NCBI RefSeq assembly: GCF_030523985.1
Contig: NZ_JAUNHK010000035.1
Location: forward strand, 1 to 24,943
Source: Deinococcus sp.
GTDB taxonomy: Bacteria > Deinococcota > Deinococci > Deinococcales > Deinococcaceae
DNA length: 24,943 nt
Reading direction: 5' to 3'
A program made the translations under genes and the position numbers. The notes beneath the pieces were generated by a model. The model made no database searches and was not told the origin of the DNA. It saw only the letters and a list, made by a program, of their open reading frames with translations. Positions 16,213 through 23,689 of the stretch are shown here, in pieces. The number at the start of each line of letters is the position of its first letter. The first letter of the stretch is position 1.

Positions 16213-16626
16213 ATGAATGCCAAAGGCGACCTGATTGCCCGCCTCGTTTCCCTGGGACTGGGCGCACCCACCTTCGAGGCCGAGGCGCACGGCCCTGCCC
16301 ACGAACGCACCTTTCACGTCAAGGTCTGGGCGGGTGGGCAGGTGCTGGCGAGTGCCGAGGGCCGCACCAAGAAGGACGCCGAACGCCTCGCCGCCGAACT
16401 CGCGCTGCGCGGCCTGGACGGGGAAACGGCCCCTGCCCCTCTCGCCGCTGCCGCCCAGAGTGAGGCCCAGGTCTGGCCCATCTACGCGCAGGTGCTGGCC
16501 GAAGCGGTGGAGGCCGCGATGGAATTTGCCCGCGAGGACGCCACGCTGGACGACGTGCGCCGCGACGCCGGGCGCTTTTACCGCGAGTTGCTGTCTGACC
16601 TGGGCCACGGCCCGGACGAAGCGTGA
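16213..16626 (+). CDS. Stand-alone double-stranded-RNA-binding-domain protein
   Basis: A 137-aa protein. Residues 5-68 match a dsRBD: first helix GDLIARLVSLGLG, strand segment PTFEAEAHGPAHERTFHVKVWAGGQVLASAEG, then the RNA-contacting loop and helix RTKKDAERLAAELALRGL, where Lys53-Lys54 correspond to the family's KKxAE motif. The C-terminal 65 residues form a helical region (WPIYAQVLAEAVEAAMEFA) of unknown role. There is no RNase III catalytic domain. ATG 16213 follows TACCCT by 7 nt. The next gene starts within its stop (GTGA). It may act as an RNA chaperone or decoy; that is inference. Confidence 0.8.
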   Translation: MNAKGDLIARLVSLGLGAPTFEAEAHGPAHERTFHVKVWAGGQVLASAEGRTKKDAERLAAELALRGLDGETAPAPLAAAAQSEAQVWPIYAQVLAEAVEAAMEFAREDATLDDVRRDAGRFYRELLSDLGHGPDEA

Positions 16627-17282
16627 AACCGCTGACCCCGGCGGGCGTGCTGTTCGACATGGACGGCGTGCTGACCGCCAACAACCACTTTCACCGCCTC
16701 GCCTGGAAGGAAGTGGCGGCGGAGTGGCTGGGCCTGAACCTGACCGAACACGACCTGGACACCAAAGTGGACGGCGGGCGCAACCCCGAAATCGTGGAGC
16801 GGCTGACCGGACGGGTGCCCGACGCCGAGTGGATGCAGCGGTTTCATGAGGCCAAGGAGGGCCGTTACCGTGACCTCGCCGCCGGAGTGCTGCGCGAAGT
16901 CGCGGGCCTGAGCGGGTATCTGGACGCGCTGGACGCACGCGGCATCCCCTTTGCCCTGGTGACCAGCGCCGACCGCACCAACGTGAAATTCGGCATGGCG
17001 CAACTGGGCTTCGGCCCGCGCTTTGGGCGCCGGGTGACGAGCGAAGAGGTCCAGAACGGCAAGCCCCACCCCGAACCGTACCTGTTGGGCGCCGAGCGGC
17101 TGGGCCTGGACCCCGCCCGCTGCCTCGCCCACGAAGATGCCGTCAGTGGCGTAAAAAGCGCGGCGGCGGCAGGCTGCACGGTCATCGCCCTGACGACCAC
17201 GGCTCCGGCCCCGGCACTGCTGGATGCGGGCGCGGCCCTGGCGGTTCCCGATTTCACGGGCTGGCGCGAATGGCTGGCCTAA
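16623..17282 (+). CDS. HAD-superfamily hydrolase, beta-phosphoglucomutase-like
   Basis: A 219-aa HAD protein, subfamily with a helical cap. Motif I is FDMDGVLT (nucleophile Asp12, acid/base Asp14), motif II Ser115 in VTSADR, motif III Lys147 in NGKPHPEPY, and motif IV HEDAVSGVKSA (Glu171, Asp172). The overall pattern is that of sugar-phosphate phosphatases or beta-phosphoglucomutases. Substrate cannot be fixed. GTG 16623 overlaps the upstream TGA by GTGA, and the following YraN-like gene begins 4 nt after its stop, so the three genes form an operon. Confidence 0.88.
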   Translation: MKPLTPAGVLFDMDGVLTANNHFHRLAWKEVAAEWLGLNLTEHDLDTKVDGGRNPEIVERLTGRVPDAEWMQRFHEAKEGRYRDLAAGVLREVAGLSGYLDALDARGIPFALVTSADRTNVKFGMAQLGFGPRFGRRVTSEEVQNGKPHPEPYLLGAERLGLDPARCLAHEDAVSGVKSAAAAGCTVIALTTTAPAPALLDAGAALAVPDFTGWREWLA

Positions 17283-17286
17283 GCCC

Positions 17287-17631
17287 ATGAAGGGAGCCGA
17301 CGCCGAAGCCCGCGCCGCCGCGCACCTGGCGGGACTGGGGCGCGAGATTCTGGCCCGCAATTACCGCATTCCCGGCGGAGAAATAGACATCGTGAGCCGC
17401 GAGGTGGACGGCACGCTGGTTTTTACCGAGGTCAGGCAGCGCAGGGGCAGTAGCCACGGCAGCGCCGCCGAGAGTGTCACCCCACGTAAACTGGCGCTGA
17501 TGTGGCGGGCCGCCCAGACCTACCTCGTGCGCGAGTGCGGGCGCGACGACCTCCCCTGCCGTCTGGAAGTCCTGACGATAGACGGAGCAGCGGCGACGGG
17601 TGAACTGCGGGTGATGGCGGTGGAGGGGTAG
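17287..17631 (+). CDS. YraN/UPF0102 family nuclease-like protein
   Basis: A 114-aa protein, full length for UPF0102. The PD-(D/E)xK-like core is present: GREILARNYR, GGEIDIVS (Glu32, Asp34), and FTEVRQRRG (Glu48, with Arg50 where many members have Lys), followed by SAAESVTPRKLALMWRAAQTYL, the family's typical helix. The family is predicted to be a Holliday-junction-resolvase-fold endonuclease but is not well characterised. ATG 17287 is chosen because it opens at the family N-terminus, 4 nt after the HAD gene. Confidence 0.9.
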   Translation: MKGADAEARAAAHLAGLGREILARNYRIPGGEIDIVSREVDGTLVFTEVRQRRGSSHGSAAESVTPRKLALMWRAAQTYLVRECGRDDLPCRLEVLTIDGAAATGELRVMAVEG

Positions 17632-17739
17632 GACATCTTTTCTCCCACAAGGGGCGAGGGAGGGAGGAGCGCAGCGACGGAAGGGTGAGGGGGCGTGCAA
17701 ACCAACATGCCACTTCCCCTCAGCCTTCTCCAGCATCCA
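17632..17739. repeat. Structured intergenic element with long imperfect hairpin
   Basis: The space between convergent YraN-like and permease genes is strand-biased (G-rich then C-rich). AAGG (17681-17684), TGAGGGG (17686-17692) and GCGTG (17693-17697) pair with CATGC (17706-17710), CCCCTCA (17716-17722) and CCTT (17724-17727). It looks like a mobile-type extragenic palindrome and may also terminate both genes. Confidence 0.4.
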
Positions 17740-18555
17740 TCACCTCTCCCCCCGCCGCCGTAGGGCCAGCGCCAGCAGGAAAATGGCGGTGTTGACCAGC
17801 ACAATTGTCGCGCCGGGGGCCGTGTCCAGGTAATAGCTGGCGTACAGCCCCCCCACGCCGCCCAGAATGCCCAGCGCGGCAGACAGCAGCATCATGCTAG
17901 GCAAGCTGCGCGAGTGCAGGCGGGCGGCGGCACTCGACGTAATCAGCAGGCTGACGCTGAGGGTGGTGCCGACCAGTTGCACCGTCAGCACGATGACCAG
18001 CCCGATCAAGACGAGCAGCAGGTTATTGAGCAGGTTGACGGGCAGGCCCACCGTCCGCGCCTCGGTGGGGTCGAAGCTGGCGAGCAGCAGCTCTTTTTGG
18101 ATAGCCAGCAGCAGCCCCCCCACGCCCAGGGTGATGCCCAGCGCGTTCCAGAGGTCGGCGGGGGTCACACCCAGCGGATTGCCAATCAGGAAGTTGCTGA
18201 GGTCGGACGTAAAGGTGGGCGCACGCGACAGCAGCACAATCCCCAGCGCGAACATACCCACGAACACGATGCCGATGGCGCTGTCCTGCTTCAGCCCGCT
18301 GCGCCGCCCGATAAAGCCGATGCTCAGGGCGGTCAGCACCGAGGCCGCCGCCGCGCCGAGCAGCAGATTGCCCTTCAGCAAAAAGGCCGCCACGATACCC
18401 GGCAGCACCGCATGGCTCATGGCGTCCCCGATATAACTCAGGCCGCGCAGCACCACCCACGCGCCAATCAGCGCACACAGAATGCTGACCAGCCCCACCG
18501 CCAGCAGCGCCCGAACGAAAAAGTCGTATTGCAGGGGGTCTAGCAGCCAGTGCAT
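17740..18555 (-). CDS. Metal ABC transporter permease (Mn/Zn type)
   Basis: A 271-aa integral membrane protein of the ABC-3 (ZnuB/MntB/TroC) family with about eight hydrophobic helices. Hallmarks: LIGAWVVLRGLSYIGDAMSHAVLPG near 29-53, the segment EARTVGLPV that contacts the ATPase, and LGTTLSVSLLITSSAAARL-type helix. ATG 18555 begins MHWLLDPLQYDFF, typical of the family. It is cotranscribed after the ATPase. I recall the Mn(II) importer of D. radiodurans having this pair near mutY; the metal, Mn versus Zn, cannot be proven from sequence. No binding-protein gene is in the window, so the solute-binding subunit must be elsewhere. Confidence 0.9.
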   Translation of the reverse strand: MHWLLDPLQYDFFVRALLAVGLVSILCALIGAWVVLRGLSYIGDAMSHAVLPGIVAAFLLKGNLLLGAAAASVLTALSIGFIGRRSGLKQDSAIGIVFVGMFALGIVLLSRAPTFTSDLSNFLIGNPLGVTPADLWNALGITLGVGGLLLAIQKELLLASFDPTEARTVGLPVNLLNNLLLVLIGLVIVLTVQLVGTTLSVSLLITSSAAARLHSRSLPSMMLLSAALGILGGVGGLYASYYLDTAPGATIVLVNTAIFLLALALRRRGER

Positions 18556-18570
18556 GAAATCCCCCTTTCG

Positions 18571-18642
18571 GTGGAGGGAAGAGGGCAGAGAGTTAAGGGC
18601 AAAAAAACCCTCTCCCCTCTTCCCTCCACTCTCCGCCCTCTA
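18571..18642. repeat. Long hairpin of facing heptad repeats inside the metal-ABC operon
   Basis: A perfect 15-bp stem, GTGGAGGGAAGAGGG (18571-18585) with CCCTCTTCCCTCCAC (18615-18629). The right arm is part of a tract of 7-nt units of form CCCTCTN (18608-18642), and the left arm is the same kind of tract on the other strand. It sits between the ATPase stop (18643) and the permease start (18555) and should reduce or modulate permease expression. It reads as two inverted copies of a small repeat. Confidence 0.6.
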
Positions 18643-19350
18643 CTACACATGCACGCCCCCACCCGTAAACGTCGCTTCGATGTTACGCGGCGTGTACACG
18701 TCGGCGGGTGTGCCGTCGGCAATCACGCGGCGGTTGATGAGGACGATGCGGTCACACCAGCGCCGGGCCTGTTCCAGGTCGTGCGTCACCATCACCACGG
18801 CGCGGCCCTTGTCGGCCTGGGCGCGGAGCAGTTCCATCAGTTGCTGCTGCGTGGTCACGTCTACCCCGGTCAGCGGCTCGTCCAGCAGCAGCAGGTGGCC
18901 CTCACGCGCCAGCATTCGCGCCAGCAGCACGCGCTGCCGTTGCCCGCCCGACAATGCCCCGATGTGGCGGGAACGCAAGTCGTAGACCCCGGTTTCACGC
19001 AGGGCGTCCGCGACAATCTGGCGGTCTCTGGCCCCAGGCCAGCGCCCCCAGCCCAGCCGCCCGGTACGGCCCATCATGGCAGTGTCCCAGACGGTCACGG
19101 GAAAGGCCCAGTCCAGCGTCTGCTGCTGCGGCACATACGACAGGCAAGAGCGGGCGCTGTGGCCGGGGTCGAAGGTGACTTGCCCGTCGTAGTCGGTGAG
19201 CAGCCCCGCCAGCGCCCGCAGCAGCGTGCTTTTGCCCGCACCGTTGGGGCCGATGATGCCCGTGAACTGCCCCGCCTCGAAGCGCAGGGTGGCGTCTGCC
19301 AGGGCCACTTGCGACCCGTAGCGCACGGTTAAATGTTCTACCCCCAGCAC
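18643..19350 (-). CDS. Metal ABC transporter ATP-binding protein
   Basis: A 235-aa ABC ATPase. Walker A GPNGAGKST (34-42), Q-loop YVPQQQ (72-77), signature LSGGQ (133-137), Walker B LLLLDEP (153-159), H-loop THD (His190). The FPVTVWDTAMMGR segment after the Q-loop is typical of Mn/Zn importers (ZnuC/MntA-like). Start GTG 19350 lies 6 nt after TAGCAT with no Shine-Dalgarno, so the operon mRNA is probably leaderless. It energises uptake through the permease encoded downstream. Confidence 0.92.
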   Translation of the reverse strand: MLGVEHLTVRYGSQVALADATLRFEAGQFTGIIGPNGAGKSTLLRALAGLLTDYDGQVTFDPGHSARSCLSYVPQQQTLDWAFPVTVWDTAMMGRTGRLGWGRWPGARDRQIVADALRETGVYDLRSRHIGALSGGQRQRVLLARMLAREGHLLLLDEPLTGVDVTTQQQLMELLRAQADKGRAVVMVTHDLEQARRWCDRIVLINRRVIADGTPADVYTPRNIEATFTGGGVHV

Positions 19351-19356
19351 CGGGGC

Positions 19357-19362
19357 ATGCTA
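19357..19362 (-). promoter_or_regulatory. -10 element TAGCAT of the metal-ABC operon
   Basis: TAGCAT is 6 nt upstream of the GTG at 19350. No clear -35 and no recognisable metalloregulator palindrome next to it. Confidence 0.45.
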
Positions 19363-19459
19363 GCAGAGCGGGGGCGGGCTGTTGCGAATGGAAAATCAAG
19401 AAGGTGGGCATTCGAGCGGACCAGAATTTGGACGGCCCGGCGGCCCGGTATCCTGCGGC

Positions 19460-20482
19460 ATGTCGCTTCGCCTCCTGGCTGCCGCCCTCGTCTGCGCGGG
19501 ACTCAGCAGTTGTGCGCCCGCCGCTTATCTGGCGCAGGCGGCGCGGGGACAGGCCGAGTTGCTCAGCGCCGCCAGACCGCTTGAAGCTGTGCTGCAAAAT
19601 CCCGCGCTCCCGCAGGACACGCGCCGCAAGCTGACCCTGGCGGCTCAGGCCCGCGCCTTCGCCACCTCGCTGGGGCTGCCCGACTCGCCCGCTTTTCGCA
19701 CTTACGCTGACCTGGGGCGGCCTTTTCTGGTCTGGAACGTGTTTAGCGCTCCAGCCTTCGGTACCCAGCTTCAGACTTCCTGCTTTCCTATAGCGGGCTG
19801 CGTGGGCTACCGGGGCTATTTTCGGCAAACCGACGCCCTGGCCTACGCCGAGCAGCGCCGCGCCCTGGGCGAAGACGTGTACGTGGGTGGCGTCAAGGCG
19901 TACAGCACCCTGGGCCACCTGCCCGACCCGCTGACTTCCGCCATGCTGAGCTATCCTGACAGCGTGCTGATTCGCACCGTGCTGCACGAACTGGCGCACG
20001 CCAGCCTGTATGCCCCTGGCGACACGGCCTTCAACGAGTCGTATGCGGTCACGGTGGAAAACGAGGGAATGCGCCGCTATCTGGCCCAGTTCGGCACGCC
20101 CGAACTCCGCGAGGAAGACGCCCAACTGGAAGCCCGCGCCGCTGCCTTTGAAACCCTGGTTCTAGAGGCCCAACGCGACCTGGCGCAGCTTTACGCTTCG
20201 GGGTTGCCCGATACCGAGCGACTCAGCCGCAAGGCCGAGCGCCTAACCCGCCTCGGAGAGAGCCTGAGCGCCCTGAATGCCGACTGGCGCGGGTATTCGC
20301 CGCTCAAAACCGACTGGAACAACGCCTCGCTGGGCGCGATTGCCGCCTATGCCGAACTGGTGCCCGATTTCGAGGCATTGCTGGCGCGTCAAGGCGGCGA
20401 CCTGAACGCCTTTATGCGGGCGGCGCGGGCCTGTGGGGGGCTGGGTCAGCAGGCACGGCGAACGTGTTTGAAGGGACCATGA
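19460..20482 (+). CDS. Lipoprotein zinc aminopeptidase (COG4324)
   Basis: A 340-aa predicted aminopeptidase, nearly full length for COG4324. It begins with a lipoprotein signal (MSLRLLAAALVCAGLSSC, lipobox Cys18). Family segments are GQAELLSAARP, the YADLGRPFLVWNVFSAP block (82-98), SCFPIAGCVGYRGYF (107-121), DVYVGGVKAYSTLG, and the zinc site HELAH (176-180), with candidate third ligands Glu193 (FNES) or Glu200 (TVENEG). It should be membrane-anchored outside. ATG 19460 is preferred to an upstream in-frame start because only it gives a signal peptide; TATCCT lies 5 nt before it. The specific substrate is unknown. Confidence 0.85.
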   Translation: MSLRLLAAALVCAGLSSCAPAAYLAQAARGQAELLSAARPLEAVLQNPALPQDTRRKLTLAAQARAFATSLGLPDSPAFRTYADLGRPFLVWNVFSAPAFGTQLQTSCFPIAGCVGYRGYFRQTDALAYAEQRRALGEDVYVGGVKAYSTLGHLPDPLTSAMLSYPDSVLIRTVLHELAHASLYAPGDTAFNESYAVTVENEGMRRYLAQFGTPELREEDAQLEARAAAFETLVLEAQRDLAQLYASGLPDTERLSRKAERLTRLGESLSALNADWRGYSPLKTDWNNASLGAIAAYAELVPDFEALLARQGGDLNAFMRAARACGGLGQQARRTCLKGP

Positions 20483-20538
20483 GCGACGAACGTCACAGTT
20501 GACATGCGGCGCTACGCGGTTGCCTCACGGCCCCTAGC

Positions 20539-21567
20539 TCAAAGCCCGAACAGCCCAGGCATCCGCCCCAGCGCCAGCGCCTTGTGGTCCAGGCGCGACA
20601 GGGCCGCCTGCGCCACTTGCTGACACGGCGCGTCGGCCTCGGCGCGGTAGACCTCCAGCGTGATGCGGCGATGGGTCATGGTGTGGCCTACTGTTCCCAG
20701 GAGCGGGCCAGGGGTGGCGTTCAGGCGGGCGCACAAGCGGGCCAGCGCCTCGGCAGGGGGTTCATTTTCCCCCAGCACCTCACTCGGCAGACCGCTCAGA
20801 CCGCCCAGCAGCGTCCCGTCCCGCTTTTCCAGCACCGCGCAATCGGGCGTGCCGATCAGCAGGGCCACCGCCCGCACTTCGCGCACGGCGGCACGGACTT
20901 TGGGGGCGGGGTAGTCGGTGGGACGACCCAGCGCCAGCGCCGCGCAATGGGCACGAACGGGGCAACGGTCACAGGTGGGCGCTTTGGGGGTGCAGACCGT
21001 CGCCCCCAAGTCCATCAACGCCTCGTTCCAGGCGGCGGGGCGCTCGGGGGCCAGCAGCGCATCGGCCTGGGCCTGCACCCATTTCTCAGAGGGTTGAGCC
21101 TCGGCCAACAGGCGCGACAGCACGCGGCGCACGTTGCCGTCGTTGACCGCTCTGGGTTCGTTGAGGCTCAGGCTGCTGACGGCGGCGGCGGTGTACGGCC
21201 CCACGCCGGGAAGCGCCAGCCACCCGTCGTAGGTCTGGGGCCAGCCCTGCGCCACGACCAGCCCCGCCGCACGGTGCAGGTTGCGGGCGCGGGCATAGTA
21301 GCCGCAGCCTTCCCAGGCTTTGAGTACGGCGTCTTGCGGCGCGGCGGCGAGGGCCTCTACCGTCGGAAAAGTGTCCAGAAACCGCTGGTAGTAGTGCAGC
21401 CCCCGCGAAACCTGCGTCTGTTGCAGCAAAATTTCTGCCACCCAGACGCGGTAAGGGTCGCGCCCGCCCTCTGGCCCCTGTCGCCAGGGCAGGTCGCGGC
21501 CCGCATGGTCGAACCAGCGCAGCAAGTTGCGCCGCAGGGCAGAAAAATCAGGAAGTTGCCGCGTCAT
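20539..21567 (-). CDS. mutY: A/G-specific adenine DNA glycosylase MutY
   Basis: A 342-aa MutY, which removes adenine mispaired with 8-oxoguanine. Catalytic Glu45 is in VWVAEILLQQTQV, the helix-hairpin-helix is LPGVGPYTAAAV (119-130), catalytic Asp143 is in AVNDGNVRRVL, and the [4Fe-4S] cluster has the standard C-x6-C-x2-C-x5-C spacing (Cys192, 199, 202, 208). A C-terminal MutT-like 8-oxoG recognition domain occupies about 220-342 (GHTMTHRRITLEVY). ATG 21567 lies 7 nt after TACACT with no Shine-Dalgarno, so it is probably leaderless. It is about 35 nt from the stop of the next upstream gene, so some readthrough from that gene is possible. Confidence 0.97.
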   Translation of the reverse strand: MTRQLPDFSALRRNLLRWFDHAGRDLPWRQGPEGGRDPYRVWVAEILLQQTQVSRGLHYYQRFLDTFPTVEALAAAPQDAVLKAWEGCGYYARARNLHRAAGLVVAQGWPQTYDGWLALPGVGPYTAAAVSSLSLNEPRAVNDGNVRRVLSRLLAEAQPSEKWVQAQADALLAPERPAAWNEALMDLGATVCTPKAPTCDRCPVRAHCAALALGRPTDYPAPKVRAAVREVRAVALLIGTPDCAVLEKRDGTLLGGLSGLPSEVLGENEPPAEALARLCARLNATPGPLLGTVGHTMTHRRITLEVYRAEADAPCQQVAQAALSRLDHKALALGRMPGLFGL

Positions 21568-21574
21568 GCCGGGC

Positions 21575-21580
21575 AGTGTA
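21575..21580 (-). promoter_or_regulatory. -10 element TACACT of mutY
   Basis: TACACT is 7 nt before ATG 21567. It lies inside the short gap to the upstream gene, so mutY has its own promoter or readthrough. Confidence 0.45.
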
Positions 21581-21603
21581 AAGGGCTGAGCGTGGAGGGG
21601 CGT

Positions 21604-23103
21604 TCAGGGTTCGAGCAGCACCGGGGCCGGAGCCGAAGTTGTGTGGGCCGGAGTCGTCTGGGCCGCAGCCTGGGCACCGGGCGAGCGCAGGCGGCGGCGC
21701 ACCCCCTGGGCGTAGTCTGCCAGGTCAGCCAGCAGGTCGGTGACGCTGCTGCGCAGCAAAAACTGATGGTCGGGCAGCAGCGTCACCGCCAGGAACGGCG
21801 GGCGCGACAGGGTTTCGAGCACCGACTGCATGTCGTTCAGGCTGACTCCGTTGCCGAGGCGCTGGGCCAGTTCGGTCAGGCTCAGGACAGTCTGGGCCGG
21901 TTGCTGCGCCAGGGTCAGCAGGACATAGGTGAAGGCGCCGCGCTGGGCGAGGTGGGCGCTGACGAGTTCCGCGACGCTCGCCGCACTCTCCAGATTGATG
22001 TCCCCCGAACGCCAGTAGCCGCGCAGGTCGAGGGCGCCCAGCGGCGCGAGGCGGGCATGTTCGGTCAGCGACACCAGTGCCTCGCGGGTCAGGCGCGGCA
22101 CGCCGGGGGCGCGGTTTTCCTCGGGGGTCACCAGGGCGCGGTGGTCGTCGCTGCCGTCCCACTCCGGGTAGGTGGTCGCCATCGGCTCGGTCGCCAGCAG
22201 CACGGTGTAGCTGTACTGCGGCCCCAGGTCGGCAGACAGGCGCATCAGCCCGTGCCCCAGCAGGGTCAGGCGGTATCCGGTCAGGCGGGCAAATTCGGCA
22301 ATCTGGTCTTCCAGCACGCCGGGTGCCATACGCGAGGTGGCGCGGTCGCTGCGGGCGTCCGGCTCGGGGGTCGGTGCAGCCTCGGTTGCGGCTGCCTCGG
22401 CCCCAGGGGTTTCGCCTCCCGCTTTTTCGGTGTTGACCCGCTCGGCCCGCTCACGTTCGGCCCGGTCACGCTCAGCACGGTCACGCTCGGCCCGTTCGCG
22501 GCTGCCGAAGGCGGGCAGGGGCGCGGGCAACGTCAATTCCTGGCGGCCCGCCTGCGGCACCTGCGGCGCAAAGGCAGGAGCAATCGGCTTGAGGCTGGGC
22601 GCGGGGATTTCCTCAGGGCGGCGCTCCTCGCCCAGGCCTGACAGGTTGCGCCCGCCCCCTCCGCTCGGCCCACTGCGGCGGCGGGCCTGAAGGTTGCTCT
22701 GGCCCTGGCTGCTGGCCTGGGCACGCACTTCGCGCACCGAGGGCGACGCCTCGCGGCGGGTCTGGGTGTCTTCACGCTCGTTACGGGCGGAAGCGGGCCT
22801 GCGGGTCTGCCGGGCGCGGGGGGTGCTGTAGGGCTTGACGACGGCACCGACCTCGTAGCGGCCCGGCGCGACGGGGGTAATCACCAGCACGTCGTTCACG
22901 CTGAGGTTGTGGTCGTGGTACAGCTCGCCCAGGCCCAGCACGCGCATCTGGTCACGGTCAATCTGGGCGCTGTATTCCTTGCCCCGGTCATCCACGAACT
23001 GTGCCGTGCCGCTCTCGGGAAAGTAGAACTCGTTGAACTTGAGCAGGCGCATGCTCCCGTCTTGCAGGCAGGAGCGGGTCAGGATGTAACGGGTCGGGTT
23101 CAC
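21604..23103 (-). CDS. Uncharacterised two-domain protein with charged repeat linker
   Basis: A 499-aa soluble protein. Residues 1-95 form a compact beta-rich domain (RYILTRSCLQ, FNEFYFPESG, ELYHDHNLSVNDVLVITPVAPGRYEV), possibly a nucleic-acid-binding barrel. Residues 96-260 are a Pro/Arg/Glu-rich disordered linker containing four 5-residue units RAERD/E/V (202-223). Residues 262-480 form an alpha/beta domain ending in helices (LTELAQRLGNGVSLNDMQSVLETL) that could be winged-helix-like. GTG 23103 is chosen because GGAGGA is 8 nt upstream; it also overlaps the stop of a 30-codon ORF (GTGA). I recall nothing outside Deinococcus like it. Function unknown. Confidence 0.75.
   Translation of the reverse strand: MNPTRYILTRSCLQDGSMRLLKFNEFYFPESGTAQFVDDRGKEYSAQIDRDQMRVLGLGELYHDHNLSVNDVLVITPVAPGRYEVGAVVKPYSTPRARQTRRPASARNEREDTQTRREASPSVREVRAQASSQGQSNLQARRRSGPSGGGGRNLSGLGEERRPEEIPAPSLKPIAPAFAPQVPQAGRQELTLPAPLPAFGSRERAERDRAERDRAERERAERVNTEKAGGETPGAEAAATEAAPTPEPDARSDRATSRMAPGVLEDQIAEFARLTGYRLTLLGHGLMRLSADLGPQYSYTVLLATEPMATTYPEWDGSDDHRALVTPEENRAPGVPRLTREALVSLTEHARLAPLGALDLRGYWRSGDINLESAASVAELVSAHLAQRGAFTYVLLTLAQQPAQTVLSLTELAQRLGNGVSLNDMQSVLETLSRPPFLAVTLLPDHQFLLRSSVTDLLADLADYAQGVRRRLRSPGAQAAAQTTPAHTTSAPAPVLLEP
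22440..22499. repeat. Four 15-bp tandem repeats in the linker of the 21604-23103 gene
   Basis: Units begin at 22440, 22455, 22470 and 22485 and differ at a few positions each (core CGGCCCG/CGCACGG then TCAC/TCGC). They encode RAER-D/E/V, an alternating-charge helix. The copy number may vary between strains. Confidence 0.8.
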
Positions 23104-23192
23104 GCGGGCTGTCCTCCAGGGAGAAGAAACGGGCGACTGGCCCAGAATTCTTCGGGGGTGTTCCATCGGGCGCGGGGCGTCACGTCAGTCAT
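23100..23192 (-). CDS. 30-aa leader ORF coupled to the 499-aa gene
   Basis: ATG 23192 opens an ORF beginning MTDVTPRARWNTPEEF and ending PGGQPA. Its TGA overlaps the GTG of the next gene in a GTGA junction. GGCGGA precedes the ATG by 3 nt, a weak site, and third-position GC is near the window norm. It may be a translated leader or coincidence. Confidence 0.3.
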   Translation of the reverse strand: MTDVTPRARWNTPEEFWASRPFLLPGGQPA

Positions 23193-23268
23193 TGTTCCGC
23201 CTGCGACTTCTCATGCTCACAGTTTGCCAGATCAGCAGCGGGAAGTGAGCGCCCCCGGCCCTCCGCTT

Positions 23269-23274
23269 TATGCT
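23269..23274 (+). promoter_or_regulatory. -10 element TATGCT of the SnoaL-like gene
   Basis: TATGCT (4/6 match) is 7 nt before ATG 23282, fitting the leaderless spacing used elsewhere in the window. Confidence 0.45.
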
Positions 23275-23281
23275 GGTGGGC

Positions 23282-23689
23282 ATGACCGATGCCAGCACCA
23301 CCGTTCTCGAACGTTACTACGCCGCTTTCAACGCGGGCGACTGGGAAACAATGCTCTCCCTCCTCACCGACGACGTGCGCCACGACATCAACGAGGGGCC
23401 GACCCAGCAGGGCAAAGACGCCTTCCGGCAGTTTCTGGCCCGCATGGACGCCCACTACCGCGAGCAGGCACGCGACCTGGTGGTGATGGTGTCACCGGAC
23501 GGTCAGCGGGCCGCCGCCGAATTCGTCATCGAGGGCGAGTACCTTCAGACCGACGAAGGGCTGCCCGCCGCGCAGGGCCAGCGCTACACCCTGCCGGTCG
23601 GAGCCTTTTTCGAGTTGCGCGGAGGCCAGATTGCCCGCGTGACCAACTACTACAACCTGGCGGACTGGACCCGGCAGGTGGGCGGCTGA
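23282..23689 (+). CDS. SnoaL-like/ketosteroid-isomerase-related protein (NTF2 fold)
   Basis: A 135-aa NTF2-fold protein. The N-terminal helix LERYYAAFNAGDWETMLSLLTDDVRHDINEG is the typical family signature; later strands include AAAEFVIEGEYL and GAFFELRGGQIARVTNYYNLADW, also typical. Such proteins are isomerases, hydrolases or binding proteins; no specific reaction can be assigned. An in-frame ATG at 23270 would add MLVG, but ATG 23282 fits the -10 spacing. The GNAT gene starts immediately after its stop. Confidence 0.85.
   Translation: MTDASTTVLERYYAAFNAGDWETMLSLLTDDVRHDINEGPTQQGKDAFRQFLARMDAHYREQARDLVVMVSPDGQRAAAEFVIEGEYLQTDEGLPAAQGQRYTLPVGAFFELRGGQIARVTNYYNLADWTRQVGG

Noticed and set aside
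17632..18660. CRISPR-like array from the repetitive C/T-rich and G-rich tracts
   Set aside because: The units are 7 nt and contiguous, without spacers, and no cas genes are near.
20584..22641. A 685-codon plus-strand frame spanning mutY and the 499-aa gene
   Set aside because: It runs antisense across two supported genes and reads as low-complexity Gln/Arg/Gly sequence.
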